DNA of 64,000 nucleotides, from contig JACGWO010000003.1 of NCBI GenBank assembly GCA_034509735.1, forward strand, positions 40,222,873 through 40,286,872, read 5' to 3'. Shown in pieces: positions 11,435 to 23,338 of the stretch. The translations under genes were made by a program, and so were the position numbers. The notes below the pieces were generated by a model, which worked only from the letters and a program-made list of their open reading frames with translations, made no database searches and was not told where the DNA came from. This DNA is from Sesamum alatum (Eukaryota; Streptophyta; Magnoliopsida; Lamiales; Pedaliaceae). Position 1 is the stretch's first letter. Each line of letters opens with the position of its first letter.

Positions 11435-13018
11435 CACTACAAAAAAATGCGGGAATAGGAACGGTAAGGTATGACCGTTCCAGTTACCATTCCACGTAGG
11501 AACGGTTTTAGGAACTGTTGTGGAACAATAAACCGTTGATGACGTCACAGTCGTGCTAATTGTAATAGAAATTAATAGGAACGGTCGGACCGTTTAATTG
11601 TTGTTGTGAATTATACGTAGGACCAATCATGTTAAGACAGTTGAGGAAATGGATGTATGATCAAGACGTCCTGGTGTGACGCTGGAGTTTGAGGATGGTG
11701 TTACAACATTTTTAGAATGGGCCTAGTCTTAGCGTGCATATATGGATGAGGACAAGATAAAGTGTCCTTGCCGGAAGTGCAAAAACGAACGGTTCAAAAC
11801 ACCAGATGAGGTAAGAACAGTAGATGTGGCTCACTTGCGTCGGGAGCAAGAACAAGGGCTGGGTATTTGGTCTTGGTTCTGAGGTCCTGGGTCTCAGCCA
11901 GACCGTTACCTCGCCATCACCACTGCCACCGCCAGAGCCAGCGCCTTCGTCAAACGTGGAGGGTCGGTTGGCCGCCTCGAGGAGATGATGGCGGACCTGA
12001 TGGGCATGGTGAAGGACATGCAGACCAGTCGCGCCGGCCCGTCACGACCTCCTAGAGACCCCACCCGTCTAGACATTGACGAGATGGACGAGGCCGATAG
12101 GGATGAAGAGTAAATTATGTATTTTTTTTATTTTTTATAATCAAATCGGATAATATTCGTATTTAATATAATTTTTATTTCTAAATTATGCATTTTTTTA
12201 TATTTAAATATTAATTATATAATCTAAATATTATTATTAGTTTAATTTATATTTAAATGATAAAAACTATTAATATAAAAAAATAAATAATTCATTATTT
12301 AGGAACGGTATTTTAGACGGTTCTTAAGCGCAACTTACCGTTCCTATATTTGACTTTTTCAAAGACTTACCGTTCCCAATGCCGATGAAATAACCATTCC
12401 AAATGTACATTGTCAACCGTTCCTAAAGATGTAACCTACCGTGCCTAATTGTATTCCAAATTCAATCATTTCGTGGTTAGGCTTTCATTCTAAAGACAAT
12501 ATCAAAAACTGGTCCAAAATGTTATTGCAAAGTTAGAGTGCAAACACCGTTCCTAAATGTCGCGAAAAAATATATTCCAGTTACCGGTCCTAATCTTTAC
12601 AACCAACCGTTCCTATATGTATTCCAGACACCATGTTAAATTTTATCCACAACATAAGCGGACTATTCCAAAAAAAGTTCTAAAGACCGTTCCTAATTGC
12701 GCGGTTTAGTTTCGATGCTACCGTTCCTAATGTTTATAAAGTGTTCCAAATGCAAAAAAATTAAAATTATACGTGCAAAGGTAATTAGGAACGGTAGAAC
12801 AAAATGGTGCCAAACACCGTTTCCAAATAGGAACGGTGATCTCGGTACCGTTCCTAATATTTAGGATCGCCTCTTATTGCCACGGATAGCCTCTCGTTCC
12901 TCAACCGTTCCTAATTGCAGTCCAAAAGGTTCAAATGAAGTATTTATCGTTCCAAATAATAAAAAAACCGTTCTTGTTACCGTCCCAATTCCCGCTTTTT
13001 TTTTTTTTTTTGTTAGTG
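11435..13018. mobile_element. CACTA (En/Spm-type) transposon, non-autonomous
   Basis: The ends are CACTACAAAAAAATGCGGGA at 11435 and the complement of CACTAACAAAAAAAAA, followed by the complement of GCGGGAATTGGGACGG, at 13018. Subterminal regions hold many copies of ACCGTTCCTA and its complement, especially 12300-12990, as in CACTA elements where the transposase binds such repeats. Flanking AAT and AAC fit a 3-bp duplication with one change. The 1584-bp length and broken frames make it non-autonomous. Confidence 0.85.
11650..12113 (+). pseudogene. TNP2-type transposase N-terminal domain relic and acidic tail
   Basis: The frames read LEFEDGVTTFLEWA, stops, then YMDEDKIKCPCRKCKNERF. This fits the transposase-associated domain of plant CACTA TNP2 proteins (Cys-Pro-Cys-x-x-Cys core). 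A GTAAG donor follows at about 11810. A later part, 11900-12113, is GC-rich, proline-rich in one frame and ends in an acidic tail (RLDIDEMDEADRDEE) before a stop. It appears to join the start and end of transposon proteins with the middle deleted. Identity of the tail is uncertain. Confidence 0.5.
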
Positions 13019-13300
13019 AACGTTGCAATTTTAGTCCCGTTGACAAAATCCGTTAAAATTTTAACGGAAGGAGTACGTGATTGACACGTGCTCTGTTAAG
13101 TCCATAAGTCACATCTAATGAAACGTTGCAATTTTAGTCCCATGCACGTGCTCCTTCCGTTAAAATTTTAACGGATTTCGTCAATGGATCTAAAATTGCA
13201 ACGTTTGTGGACTTATGGGACTAAAATTGCAACGTTAAAAATTAATGGGACCAAAATCGCAAACCGTGTTAAGTCATGGAACGTAAAATGCAGTTTTCCC

Positions 13301-13817
13301 GCGTCTGCGGAACTTATAGGGTGTTTGAGATGTTGGATCGCATTTTTAAAAATAATTTTTTAAAGTGTTTAGGTAACAAAAGATATACAAGGTAATATGC
13401 ATATTATTATTTTTTTTTTGTGCTTTTTGAATTTACTAGAAAGCATGACGTGCGATACACATTTACCAATATATTTTTAGAAGTAAATATATCTTTTATG
13501 TTAAGTTCATGATATTATTCATATTTTTTTAATTGAAACATTAGAATTATACAATTATATTTTCAAAGAAATTAATAATAATTATTTAAATTGATAAAGA
13601 AATTATTCAATTCTATTATGTGCAATTCACTTTCTAAATTTAATTGGTACAATTGAATAAAAATATAGTCCCCAAAATTGAAATTTTGTATGCCGTATAT
13701 TCACGAATGATTATTTCATTATTATGTATCAAACCAATTAATATGAAAATATAAAATAATGATATTCAAAAAATTAATATTAAAATAAAAATAATTAGTC
13801 AAAGTTCATTATCGTGG
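13301..13817. other. AT-rich spacer with decayed repeats
   Basis: A GGGTGTTTGAGATGTTGG motif at about 13319 resembles the end of a common plant MITE group, also hinted at near 19415, 31810 and 57299. The remainder is AT-rich and unrecognised. Confidence 0.35.
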
Positions 13818-14350
13818 ATAGAAGAAATTCCAATTTAATAAAATAAATTGATCAATTTTATTTGTAGGTTTTATTATGCCTATTTTCTGTTGTTTAATTT
13901 TGTTTCATCTTTTGTTACATTTTGTGTGTGTGTGTGCGTGTGTGTTTTGTATGTTTTGTTTTACCACTATATTTGAATGTCATTTATTTTTAATATATTG
14001 ACACTAATACAAACTAAATATTTATTGACTATTGTTATAAAACTATAATCAAATTGGACCATAGTACCAATATTTGTAGTGTAAGATCCTCTAATGTATA
14101 TTAATAATATTTCAGTCTTACTTTTTATATTGTCAAAATCATTATAATTTACATGCTTTATTAACTTCTAAATTTTGAAATATTTTGTATAAAATTTTAT
14201 TTTTCACCTTTATAAAAGAAACAACAGATGTAAAAGTAAAACATTCAGAATTCTCTAATACTAAAAAAATCAAGTGCTAAGAGATTCACTCAATAGGTGA
14301 ATTTTCATAAGCAATTTCAATTTAATAATATTCTACTCGTATATCAATTT
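13818..14350 (+). repeat. Direct repeat, copy 1 (pairs with 15715-16375)
   Basis: It shares long collinear similarity with 15715-16375. Shared blocks include AGAAGAAATTC, TTTATTGACTATT, AAATTTTGAAATAT, TGTAAAAGTAAA and AGAGATTCACTCAATAG. A TG microsatellite at about 13926-13945 is specific to this copy. No coding potential. Confidence 0.7.
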
Positions 14351-14889
14351 TTATTCTCTTTAGTACTCATACTTTTTAAACTTTCAAGTTACTTTCATAA
14401 ATTTATTACTGGAAAAATATATTAATCTGATTGGCTTATTTATTTATCATTTTTTTTTAATTTCAGCATAATTAACTCAGTTTTTATTTATTATTTTATT
14501 GTACTAAGTTTATTCTTAAATTTTATTAAATTTTTTAATATGAAAATGTAATTGTACTAATGTGTTAGTATATAATTAATTTAAAATTTTATACTTTTAA
14601 TTATTATTCTGTTAATGTTTACTCACAATTCGAGTTTTCTTATTTTCATAAGGGAAAACAACACTTTTCAGTCCGTAACTTAGGTTATTTACATTTTAAT
14701 TTGGTCCATTGATTTTGGAATTCTCATATTCGGTCCCGTGAATATTAAATAGTAGCAATTTTGGTTCCATAACACCTTTCTCTCTGGAAATTAAAAAAAA
14801 AATACCATGTGAGCGTTAAGTGTATAATAATACAAGGGGACCAAATGTTACAACTTTTATTCAACTTTTAAAGCATAAAAATAGTTATA
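14351..14889. other. AT-rich spacer containing a partial foldback relic
   Basis: 14650-14860 carries GGTCC-arm sequence (CAGTCCGTAACTTAGG and, downstream, GGGGACCAAATG in inverse sense), a decayed foldback. The 9-bp ATAGTTATA at 14881-14889 is the left target duplication of the next element. Confidence 0.45.
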
Positions 14890-15423
14890 GGGATAATTAC
14901 ACTCCCCCTTAAAAGTTTGGTGTAATTACACATAGACCCCCTGAGGTTTGAGAAATTACATCTACTACCCCTAAAGTTTGCTTTTGTCTAACAAATAGGT
15001 CCCTCCATTAGTCAAAATTCATCGAATTTGTTGATATTAAAAAAAATTGAATTAAATATGAGATTTGTCATCGATTGACTTACTACTGACTTATTGTAGG
15101 TCAAACGAATCTTTTTATGACCAAACTACCCTTATATATTGTCACATTTTAATGCATGAGAGGAGGTATATCTTCACCATTATAAGGGTAATTCAATCAT
15201 AAAAGATTTATTTGGCCTACATTAAGTCATTAATAAGTCAATTGCGGGTAAACATCAATTTTCATTAAGTTGTTTTGTTAATATCAACAAATTCGGTGAA
15301 TTTTAATTAACGGAGTTTGTTAGACAGAAGCAAACCTCAGGGGTACTAAATATAATTTTTCAAACCACAGGGGGTCTACGTATAATTACACCAAACCTCA
15401 GGGGAGGGGAGTGTAATTATCCC
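14890..15423. mobile_element. Mutator-type foldback MITE, perfect 9-bp target duplication
   Basis: The terminal inverted repeats are GGGATAATTACACTCCCC and its complement, and the arms extend over most of the 534 bases. Flanking ATAGTTATA (14881-14889 and 15424-15432) is identical on both sides. A 9-bp duplication with GGG ends fits Mutator-like elements. No coding. The same family occurs at 62345-62885. Confidence 0.85.
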
Positions 15424-15714
15424 ATAGTTATATATGTCTCGTTAGGAACTACAATTATGTTAATTCATTTACTACTCAAATAACATAAGGTTTTAAATAT
15501 TGAATTATTTATTATATTATTTTTTTATATTCTTTTTTCAATGTTAATGTCTTCGGGGTGCAGGGGGAGAGGGACATGGTATTTTTAGCCTATTAATATT
15601 GAAATAAAATCAATTTGTTAGCTCTTTTTAAATTTTCAATAACACTTCAAGTTTAATCGGATTGATAATTTTTATTTGTAATTAAAGTTTGATACTTATT
15701 CATTTTTTCATTTT

Positions 15715-16375
15715 AGAAGAAATTCAATTTTAATAAAATTAATCAATTTTTATTCATAGGTTTTATTGTGATCTCTTTACTATTGTTTGATTTTGCTATA
15801 TTATATTTGTGTATGTAATATGTTTTCTTTTACTATATTTTGAATGTTGTTGATTTTTAATTTATTGACACTAAATGATTACAAACTAATTATTTATTGA
15901 CTATTATTATAAAAAATAATTTAATTGGACAATATTATCAATATTTTATTGTAAGATCCTAATATTAATTATATTTCAATATTAACTTTTAAATATTGTC
16001 AAAGTATTAGTTACATGCTTTATTACCTTCGAAATTTTGAAATATCATTGTACAAAATTTTATTTTTTGCCTTTATATTGCAATTTTTAATTCTATATGT
16101 TTTTAGTTTAACTTCTTAATCTTATTTTCATATGCACCGATTGTTATAATCTATTTCTTATTCAATAATATATTATGTTACAACTTAATTTTTTATGTCA
16201 CATTTGTTGTTGTAATACTTTATTCTATTAATTAATATAAAAAAATAGATGTAAAAGTAAAGCATTCAAGATTATCTAATGCTAAAAAAATCAAGTACTA
16301 AGAGATTCACTCAATAGTTGAATTTCCACAAGCAATTTCAATTTAATAACATCATATCCATATATAAAATTTAAT
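15715..16375 (+). repeat. Direct repeat, copy 2 (pairs with 13818-14350)
   Basis: Diverged direct copy of 13818-14350, with about 150 extra bases near 16075-16240. The two copies are about 1.9 kb apart in the same orientation. They lack TG...CA ends, so they are not convincing LTRs. A segmental or transposon-mediated duplication is more likely. Confidence 0.7.
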
Positions 16376-16998
16376 TTGTAATTAAATTTTGGTATTTATT
16401 CATTATTATATATATGCATATATATTTAAGTTTTAGATTAGTATTTTATATATTATTTATGTGTAGTTTAAATTTTAATGTGTCATAGTAAATTAAAATT
16501 TTCTTAATATAATTAATATTTCTTCTAGCAAAGTAATTGTATTGAAATATTATTTGACATTTTTTTTTTGTTGAATATGTTATTCCTAAGTAGTTTAGAG
16601 CAATTAAGACCCTTAAACATTTTTCTTATAGAATTTTATTTTTCTATAATTAATTTTATAATATTATTTTTTGTGAATGTTATTAAAATTTAATGCGTGA
16701 TAGGTCTGTGTAATTGGGCTCATTCATAATTGATGATTAGAAGCAGGTTATTAAAATTATGTGTAATTGGATTCATTCATGATTCACGATTTAGGTTTTT
16801 TATCCTAAATTTATTTGGAGGAGGTTTAGAATATTTAGAATTCTAAATTGTTAAAAATTTCAAAATCTATAATATAATAATTAATAACATTTAATTGAGG
16901 GTATATTTGTCTTTTCACGATGGGGCACAAACAACTTGAGTATTCACACATTTATATAGAGTATTGATTCACAAGTAAAACTTATGGTTTTTCTTTTT
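16376..16998. other. AT-rich spacer
   Basis: No reading frame, RNA or transposon end recognised. Two similar phrases (GTGTAATTGG followed by a stretch with ATTCATGATT or ATTCATAATT) at about 16707 and 16762 are a minor local repeat. Confidence 0.4.
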
Positions 16999-17387
16999 CG
17001 CAAAATTATATTTTTAGTGTTGTAATTTTAGGCCATCAGCACTTTTGGTCCTGAAACTTACTCCAGTTACATATTTAATCCTTTTTGTGACGAATTTATT
17101 ACAACACATATCAGATTTGGTCCGTTTTTGGCAAATTTAGTCTTGTGTTGATAAATTTGGTCCTGTCGACGTATAGTTACATGACAAAAAATGAGATTTA
17201 CTCGAGTAAAAATAGGATCAAAATTGCCAAGACACATGACTCAATTTGTCAAAAAGAAAAATACAAAACGTGAGATGTTCAATACTAAATTCGTCAAAAA
17301 AAAAGAACTAAATATGTGAGTGGAGTACATTACAAGACCAAAAGTGCTAACGACCTAAAATTACAGGACCAATAATATAATTTTATC
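16999..17387. mobile_element. Foldback element, GGTCC-arm type
   Basis: The left arm reads CAAAATTATATTTTTAGTG, then GCACTTTTGGTCC. The right arm is the complement of AAATTATATTATTGGTCC, then GCACTTTTGGTC. Flanking TTTCTTTTT at 16990-16998 and 17388-17396 may be the 9-bp duplication, but it is low complexity. Confidence 0.65.
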
Positions 17388-18609
17388 TTTCTTTTTTGTG
17401 AATTATACTACATGTTTGACGGTCGCTTCTGTACGACGATCGAGAATATTGTGTCGGGCTTTCACCCAAGCGTGGCCAACTACCCTAGTATCTCGCCTGA
17501 GTCAGTTAAAGTCAACAAAAGACAAGGCCAACCTGATGACCAACCCTTCGTTAGCCAACATGGTGTATTGAGTTAGCTCCTCATCCCTTGGCCAACAAGA
17601 GAAAATCTGTAAATTTTATTATTTTACTAGAGTGAGTTTAATTTATAATATATCGGCGTATCTCCTCATTCGTTGCAAAGTTTTCGATGGAATCATTAGC
17701 CCCTCACAAAATTAAGTTCCATTTGGCTGTCTCAGTATCAGCAAATTTATGATTTTGACAAATTATCTCTCCGTGTGTTTTAAAATGAAGCAATTTACCT
17801 CACTGTTTAAGGAGGTAAAAATTGCTCCTTTTTAGAAAACACAAAAAAAATAAATTGTTATTTAATTTTTCATAGAGAAATATCACAGGAAGATAAATTA
17901 CATTAAACCCATTAAATAAGCAAGGCATTAGAAGAAAATTATTATATCAGTTAACGGTGATTGTTGTATAAAAATGCAATTAAAATTGAAAAGTCAATGC
18001 AACATTAATGATAATAATAAAATTGTGTGATTTCCTAGCTTAATGATAATAATGAAATTCAAATTCAAAAAAATCCCAAGATAATTAATAATTATACTAA
18101 ACAAAAACAATTAAAACAGTTTATGAGACCAAGCAAAAAGATTTCCCATGCCAATAAAACCAAACAAGAGAATGAATAATGCAACCATGGATTTACGTGT
18201 AACAATTTATGTAGCGTCATATCATTATTTAGCTTTTGATTTTTATTGCATAAAAAGCTTCTGCAGTAATTTTTATAACGATTCAAAATTCATTAACCTT
18301 AATGAAAAATTAATATTTTATCCATAAAATACCCATTAAAGTTAAATAATATATCTTAATTCATGAAATATCATCTTTTTACTTAATTTATATAGATAAT
18401 ATGGATCATATGCTATGGAGTAACGGGTGTGATAATTCTTACTTGCTACTTCGTTAAAATGGTGTGATCCAATAGAGTAGAGACCTATGATTTAACAATT
18501 GACGGGTTGTCTTAGGTTTATCATTTTAAGGCTAAAATAGAGAACGGATTAAGAGGATCGATTTTCCATGATCCTTAACCAAACATGGAATGTATTCATC
18601 AATATAACC
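17388..18609. other. Intergenic; possible retrotransposon scrap
   Basis: 17405-17600 is mixed in composition (CGACGATCGAGAATATTGTG and similar), like a fragment of a retroelement LTR, but there are no ends or coding to prove it. 17750-17900 is a small weak foldback (AATTTACCTC against GAGGTAAAAATT). The rest is AT-rich. Confidence 0.35.
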
Positions 18610-18936
18610 ATGGGAAAATTATAATTTTAATCTGTAAGTATTGAGGATAGCAATTATAATTCTGTACGAATTTATTTTGATAATTTTATCTTATAATTTT
18701 AAAAATTTTGCACATTGAGCAAAAAAATAGTAAGAATTTGCCGAAAACTGCATGTGATATGTCCGTGCACTTATCCCCATATTGATGTGCATTTCTGGCA
18801 ATTTTAATGAATTCCAACTGAATTTATTTTCAATGTGCGAAATTTTTTAAAATTACAGAATAAAAAATATCAAATGAATTTATGCATGAATAAATTTGTT
18901 ATCCCTTATGCTTACAGAACTAAAATTACAGTTTTT
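18610..18936. repeat. Decayed foldback element
   Basis: Inverted arms: AATTTTAATCTGTAAG on the left, and the complement of GTAATTTTAGTTCTGTAAG on the right. The inner blocks ATTTTGCACATTGAGC and the complement of ATTTCGCACATTG also pair. Related to 51196-51530. Confidence 0.5.
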
Positions 18937-20837
18937 TAGGCTCGCGACACCCGCATACTAATTGCATTTGTAAATGAATGAAAATTTATCTTTCAAATAA
19001 ATAAATAAATAATAATAATCTTGGAATTTGGAGTTTTGGGAATTTCCTAAAAAATATTTTGATATGTAATATATGGCATTTCTAGATAAAACTACCTAGG
19101 GAGAATTAGGACAGGGATAAAAGAGTTTTGTGTAGGAAAAGGGTCAAAACTCAAATAGTGGAGAGAACAAATGAAAGCACCAAAAGAAAAGTTCTACATT
19201 AGATGAACCTAACAATGCATTGGGCCTAAAAGTCATACCCAACCCATCAACAAAATCTTCAAAATCTTACCCTCTTGTAGGATTTGGACAAAGGGAATAA
19301 AAAAAAAAAGCTATCAAGTAACAATATTTAGACATTCACATTTTACCTATGTTTAATTTTTCAAAAACATTCCCATTTTCCAAAAATAAGTTTCAAATAT
19401 TTGTCACTATTCTAAGAGGTGTTTGCAACCGCTTGAAATAAATATTTTACTAGCTTATTATTTAAAATAAGCTAAAAACAGTATTTTTATTGATAACTTT
19501 TTACTTTTACACTGTTTAAATTAAGGTGATTTACATCAAAATATATAAACAACTTCCTACCAACTTCTGCACCATATTGATATATTTATAAATATTATGT
19601 TTTTTCCAAACAATACTCTAATTTTAATAATCTCTTTTTTTTTTCAATTTTTCACTTTTACTTTCAAATACTCTCAACTTTCGCTACTATTCAACTTACA
19701 ATTTTCTCTACAATTTATTGTCACTATAAAATAGAAGATACAACAAAACACCCCTTTTACTTTGTTATCTCTGTGCATGTCGTCACTTTCCACCATCACC
19801 AATTTTATCTCAACAGTAATTAATTCCACGTAATATTGAAAATTCATGATCTCGTATATCAGGTGGGTCCAATTCTATTAATTTGTAACTACTTCAAAAT
19901 GTCTCGAGACCCACAAATCTTGTAATCTTTAAAACTTCACTTATAATGGAACCCATTGAGTTGTTGTGAAATTAAATTAATGGGAATGTACATTTTTTTA
20001 TTTATTTAGCTAATCATAGTAATAATAATATTAATATTAATGTGGCAATTGAGAGAGAGGTAGCTAGAGAGGAGAGAAACAAGGAAAAGGCCAAAAAGTG
20101 AATGAGAGCATGGTTTTCATGTGACTTTTTGGGGGAATGATGAGAGGGTTAGCATGCCTAATCATCACCAAATTAATTACCATTACCAAATCACATAAAC
20201 ATACATATATACCTCATGGGAACAAAATGTGCACTCCTATTCAACACACAATTCACTTTTATTCCTTGTTTTGTCCTTGTCTTGCTTCTAACACTTTGGA
20301 ACCAACATTCCAATGTCTTTATCTCTCCATCATTTAATATGCGGTTTAATGTAATTTATCTTACTGTAATATTATAAATGAGTAAATTATTTCCTATAAA
20401 AAAATAATAGCATTTTATCTCTCTATATTCTTTAAGAAATACAGGGAGGTAAATAGATTCATTTTAAGAAACCTATGAAGATAAATTGCTATTTTATTTT
20501 TCATAGGGAGGTTGCTTCAATTTTTTCCAGTTAATATGTGTATGTTTAAGGTTTTTTTGTGTGTTTAGTTTTACATTTTATTTTAGTGTATGACATATAA
20601 AAATAAATTAAAATACATGGTATTGTGTATTTTGTAAAGATATAGAAAAATATTAGAAGTATTTGTGATCGTCTTTCGAATGATGAAAATTTGAAGACAA
20701 ATAGTCTTAACTTCAAGTTTTCAGGGAAATTCTGGTCGCATAACTACATTGTTGAGAATTTTCACGCTGTTGAATTCAATTTAATGATTAAGCAACGCAA
20801 CTTAAAAGAATTGACACATTAAAACAATATCCACTGA
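18937..20837. other. Intergenic, no gene seen
   Basis: AT-rich. 19420-19740 has features of a GTGTTTG-type MITE. 20385-20530 is a short foldback (TTTACCTCCCTG-like arms). A purine-rich patch lies at 20050-20110. No coding frame has family similarity. Confidence 0.4.
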
Positions 20838-20953
20838 AAATTGTAAATCTGCCCGGAATGTAGTATGTGTTTGGCTTAACGTGGCTGGAATCCCCAACTT
20901 TTAGGGGCCACGTAAGGCGCACATGTTGCATTCCAAATCAGATTTACAGTTTA
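20838..20953. repeat. Imperfect hairpin of about 110 bases
   Basis: TGTAAATCTG at 20842 pairs with CAGATTTACA at about 20939-20948. Inner blocks GGAATG, ATGTG, ACGTGGC and CCCC also pair with their complements across a loop near 20917. The fold resembles a plant microRNA precursor in size and bulge pattern, but no arm matches a microRNA I know. It may equally be a tiny foldback relic. Confidence 0.5.
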
Positions 20954-21749
20954 TGATTGATTCTTTTCTTAATGCCCAATTTTTTTTTTTAAAGTTGCAA
21001 GGCCTGATCATCAGATCGGATTCAAACAATATGAAAAATTGCTACTCGTCGATAGTTACAAGATCAAAATTACATTTTGCCTTAATTTTTTGAATTATTA
21101 TTAATGTTTTTGTTTTTTCATGTTCTCAATTTTTATTTTATTTTTTCAAAATTACATTTTTTGAGTGAAAGTTCGAGTGCAATCGCCACCATTGAAAAAC
21201 AATGTAATTATGGATACATCATTTGGGTTGGACAAAGAGAAATGGGAATGTCCGGTGTGGCAGTTGTTCTCACCTTGCCTCTCCTCTCTCCAACTAAGTA
21301 TTTATTTCTACAATTATCTCTTAATTTCTGGTCCATAATTAAATCAACCCCCAAATTTTCTAGAAAATATCAATCATACTCTATGATGTATGGACACAGA
21401 CACGACAATACGATCATGACACAACATGTACATGGTGATACGAAAAAATTTTTAAAATTTAGAGCACGACATGGCACTGACTCGATTATAAATAATATAT
21501 TTTGTTATTATATATATTCTCAATTTATGCCTATTTTTATTATATATAACGTCAAAAAATATCGTGATAATCTACTCTTTAATATATATATATATATATA
21601 TATTGTAAATGACTGAGAGAAGATAAGATGAAAGAAAGAGAGAATAGTGGGAAAAGCTGAGCTTCTTGTTAAAAAGATTGTTTGTCCATGTCTTTGGTTG
21701 GTACACCACATTCTCTCTCTATATATAAAATATATATATATATATATAT
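20954..21749. other. Intergenic sequence with dispersed repeat
   Basis: A 170-codon open frame at 21104-21616 is low-complexity. It crosses a stretch of repeated ACACGAC-like phrases (21390-21480) typical of a plant dispersed repeat, then an AT microsatellite at 21582-21602. I do not regard it as a gene. Another AT run lies at 21728-21750. Confidence 0.45.
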
Positions 21750-21755
21750 ATTTAT

Positions 21756-21932
21756 ACTAATATAGAAAGAAAAGACATTTTTCACTCACAAATAACGGTT
21801 TATGATACCGCGAAACTAATATTTTGGTTATGCCGATAATATCCCTAAAATTAATTTTCTTTCTTTTCTTTTTTTTTAAAACATATAATATTATTTTTCA
21901 TACACGCAAAAATAACGTGCCACGATATCTAA
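21756..21932 (+). mobile_element. Small Helitron-like element, copy 1
   Basis: The start is TATACTAATATAGAAAGAAA. The 3' part has CACG...CGTG (21903-21919 region), then CCACGATATCTAA. A second copy of the same layout is at 61217-61429. The ends resemble the Helitron 5' and 3' patterns but are decayed. Confidence 0.5.
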
Positions 21933-22068
21933 TATATATAGATATATAATTGGGATGCACAGAATGCCAAGATGATTATTGGGGCATGTGGAGTATGAAA
22001 ATAGACTGCTACTACAGCAACAATATCAGGATATGTGGGCTCACAGTCACACACCTCCTGCAACACTC

Positions 22069-22109
<41 letters not shown>

Positions 22110-23059
22110 TATTTTTCTTTCTCTTTTCAAATTCAATTTCATAAATTTAAGTGAATTACAGTAACGTATCCTGAAAATTGACATAATTATTAATATTTTT
22201 TATTATTTTAAAAATTATAAATACCCCCTTTAAGATTTATAATTGTTAATTAAGAGTCTAAAATAATTCATTTTGCACTTGATTTTTTTTTTAAATTATA
22301 AAAAAATCAGTTGAGATAAATTACATTATTATTCTTCTTTGTAAAAAATTATAAGAAACCTCTTCCTACGCGTTTTTATCCAAAAAAATTTTAAAAAATA
22401 ATTCAATTTTAATAAATAGAAACACATTTATATTATTGTCGTGTCTTTTGGTGCCCAAAAAAAATTATAACAAAATATTTTAATCTAAACACATTTTTAT
22501 TCTGTCACGTCTTTTTGTAAGAAAATCTATCAAAAAACATATTAATCCAGATATATTTTCATTTCTCGCACGACCTAATACAGAAACATAAACTCACTTG
22601 AAAATACTGAAACTTAAAAGTTAAGAATGAAATAAAACCAAACTAGGCCAAAGTTTCAATAGCATCGAGTGTATTTCAATTGATAGTATATTATATACTT
22701 ATCTTGAAATGGTAAAAATAATTCCTTGCCCACTGCATGCAAAAACAAAATCAGACACATGACCAAATACAATCATACCAATATATGTTCTCTGCAAACA
22801 TTGCTCTGGACCTCCATCATTTATTTCATTGACCATATATTAAAAAAATAAAAAAAATGTTATAAAACATGAATTGTGCTTGAAATTTATTTGACTGGAT
22901 CAAAATCTGTCAAGTGGACCACAAAGTGGTGGGGTCTAAATCTTTCATGTGCACCAATTTGATCATATATATTATTGTATGTATGAATGTCAATAAATTT
23001 ATGTCCCAAAAAATCAAATGAATAAAATTAGAAACTAGGATGACACAATATATATAAAA
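21933..23059. other. Intergenic; CT microsatellite and AT-rich sequence
   Basis: A perfect CT run of about 36 bases lies at 22071-22106. At 22666-22690 the phrase CGAGTGTATTTCAATTGATAG resembles the 3' end of the Helitron at 44221-44626, but the rest of the element is not evident. Confidence 0.4.
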
Positions 23060-23310
23060 GTAAATTACATATATGTCTTCTTATGTTAAATTTAATTACA
23101 TAAATACACTATTTCTTGTGTAAATTAAATTATAGGTACACTCTTTCAGAGTGTAATGTCCTTTGTATGGTGTTTGTGTAGAATTTTCTATTGAATGGGG
23201 GTGTATTTGTAATTACAATTACAACATCAAGGAGTGTACGTTTAATTTTGCCAAGTGAATACATGAGGTATTTGTAGACTTAATTTCGGGGGATGTCAAT
23301 GTTATTTATC
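23060..23310. repeat. Foldback element, TTACA-arm type
   Basis: GTAAATTACATATATGTC on the left answers GTTATTTATC on the right. Inside, GTGTAAATTAAATTATAGG and CAAGGAGTGTACGTTTAATT form inverted arms. The target duplication is unclear. Confidence 0.45.
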
Positions 23311-23338
23311 TTATATATAATATGAAATGTAAATACAT

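Larger units (their letters stand above)
11340..13300. mobile_element. Foldback element interrupted by a CACTA transposon
   Basis: The outer arms are inverted: the left arm begins GGGAAAAGTATATTTTGAG, and the right arm ends with the complement of GGGAAAACTGCATTTTACG. Both carry GCAATTTTAGTCC blocks. Without the CACTA insertion the element is about 380 bases. It belongs to the GGTCC-arm foldback group seen many times in this window. No clear target duplication was found. Confidence 0.65.

Noticed and set aside
13818..16375. The two direct repeats as LTRs of one retrotransposon
   Set aside because: No TG/CA ends, primer-binding site, polypurine tract or coding between them, and the lengths differ by an internal block.
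21104..21616. 170-codon open frame as a gene
   Set aside because: Low-complexity Phe/Ile/Tyr-rich translation, passing through a dispersed ACACGAC-type repeat and an AT microsatellite; no family similarity.
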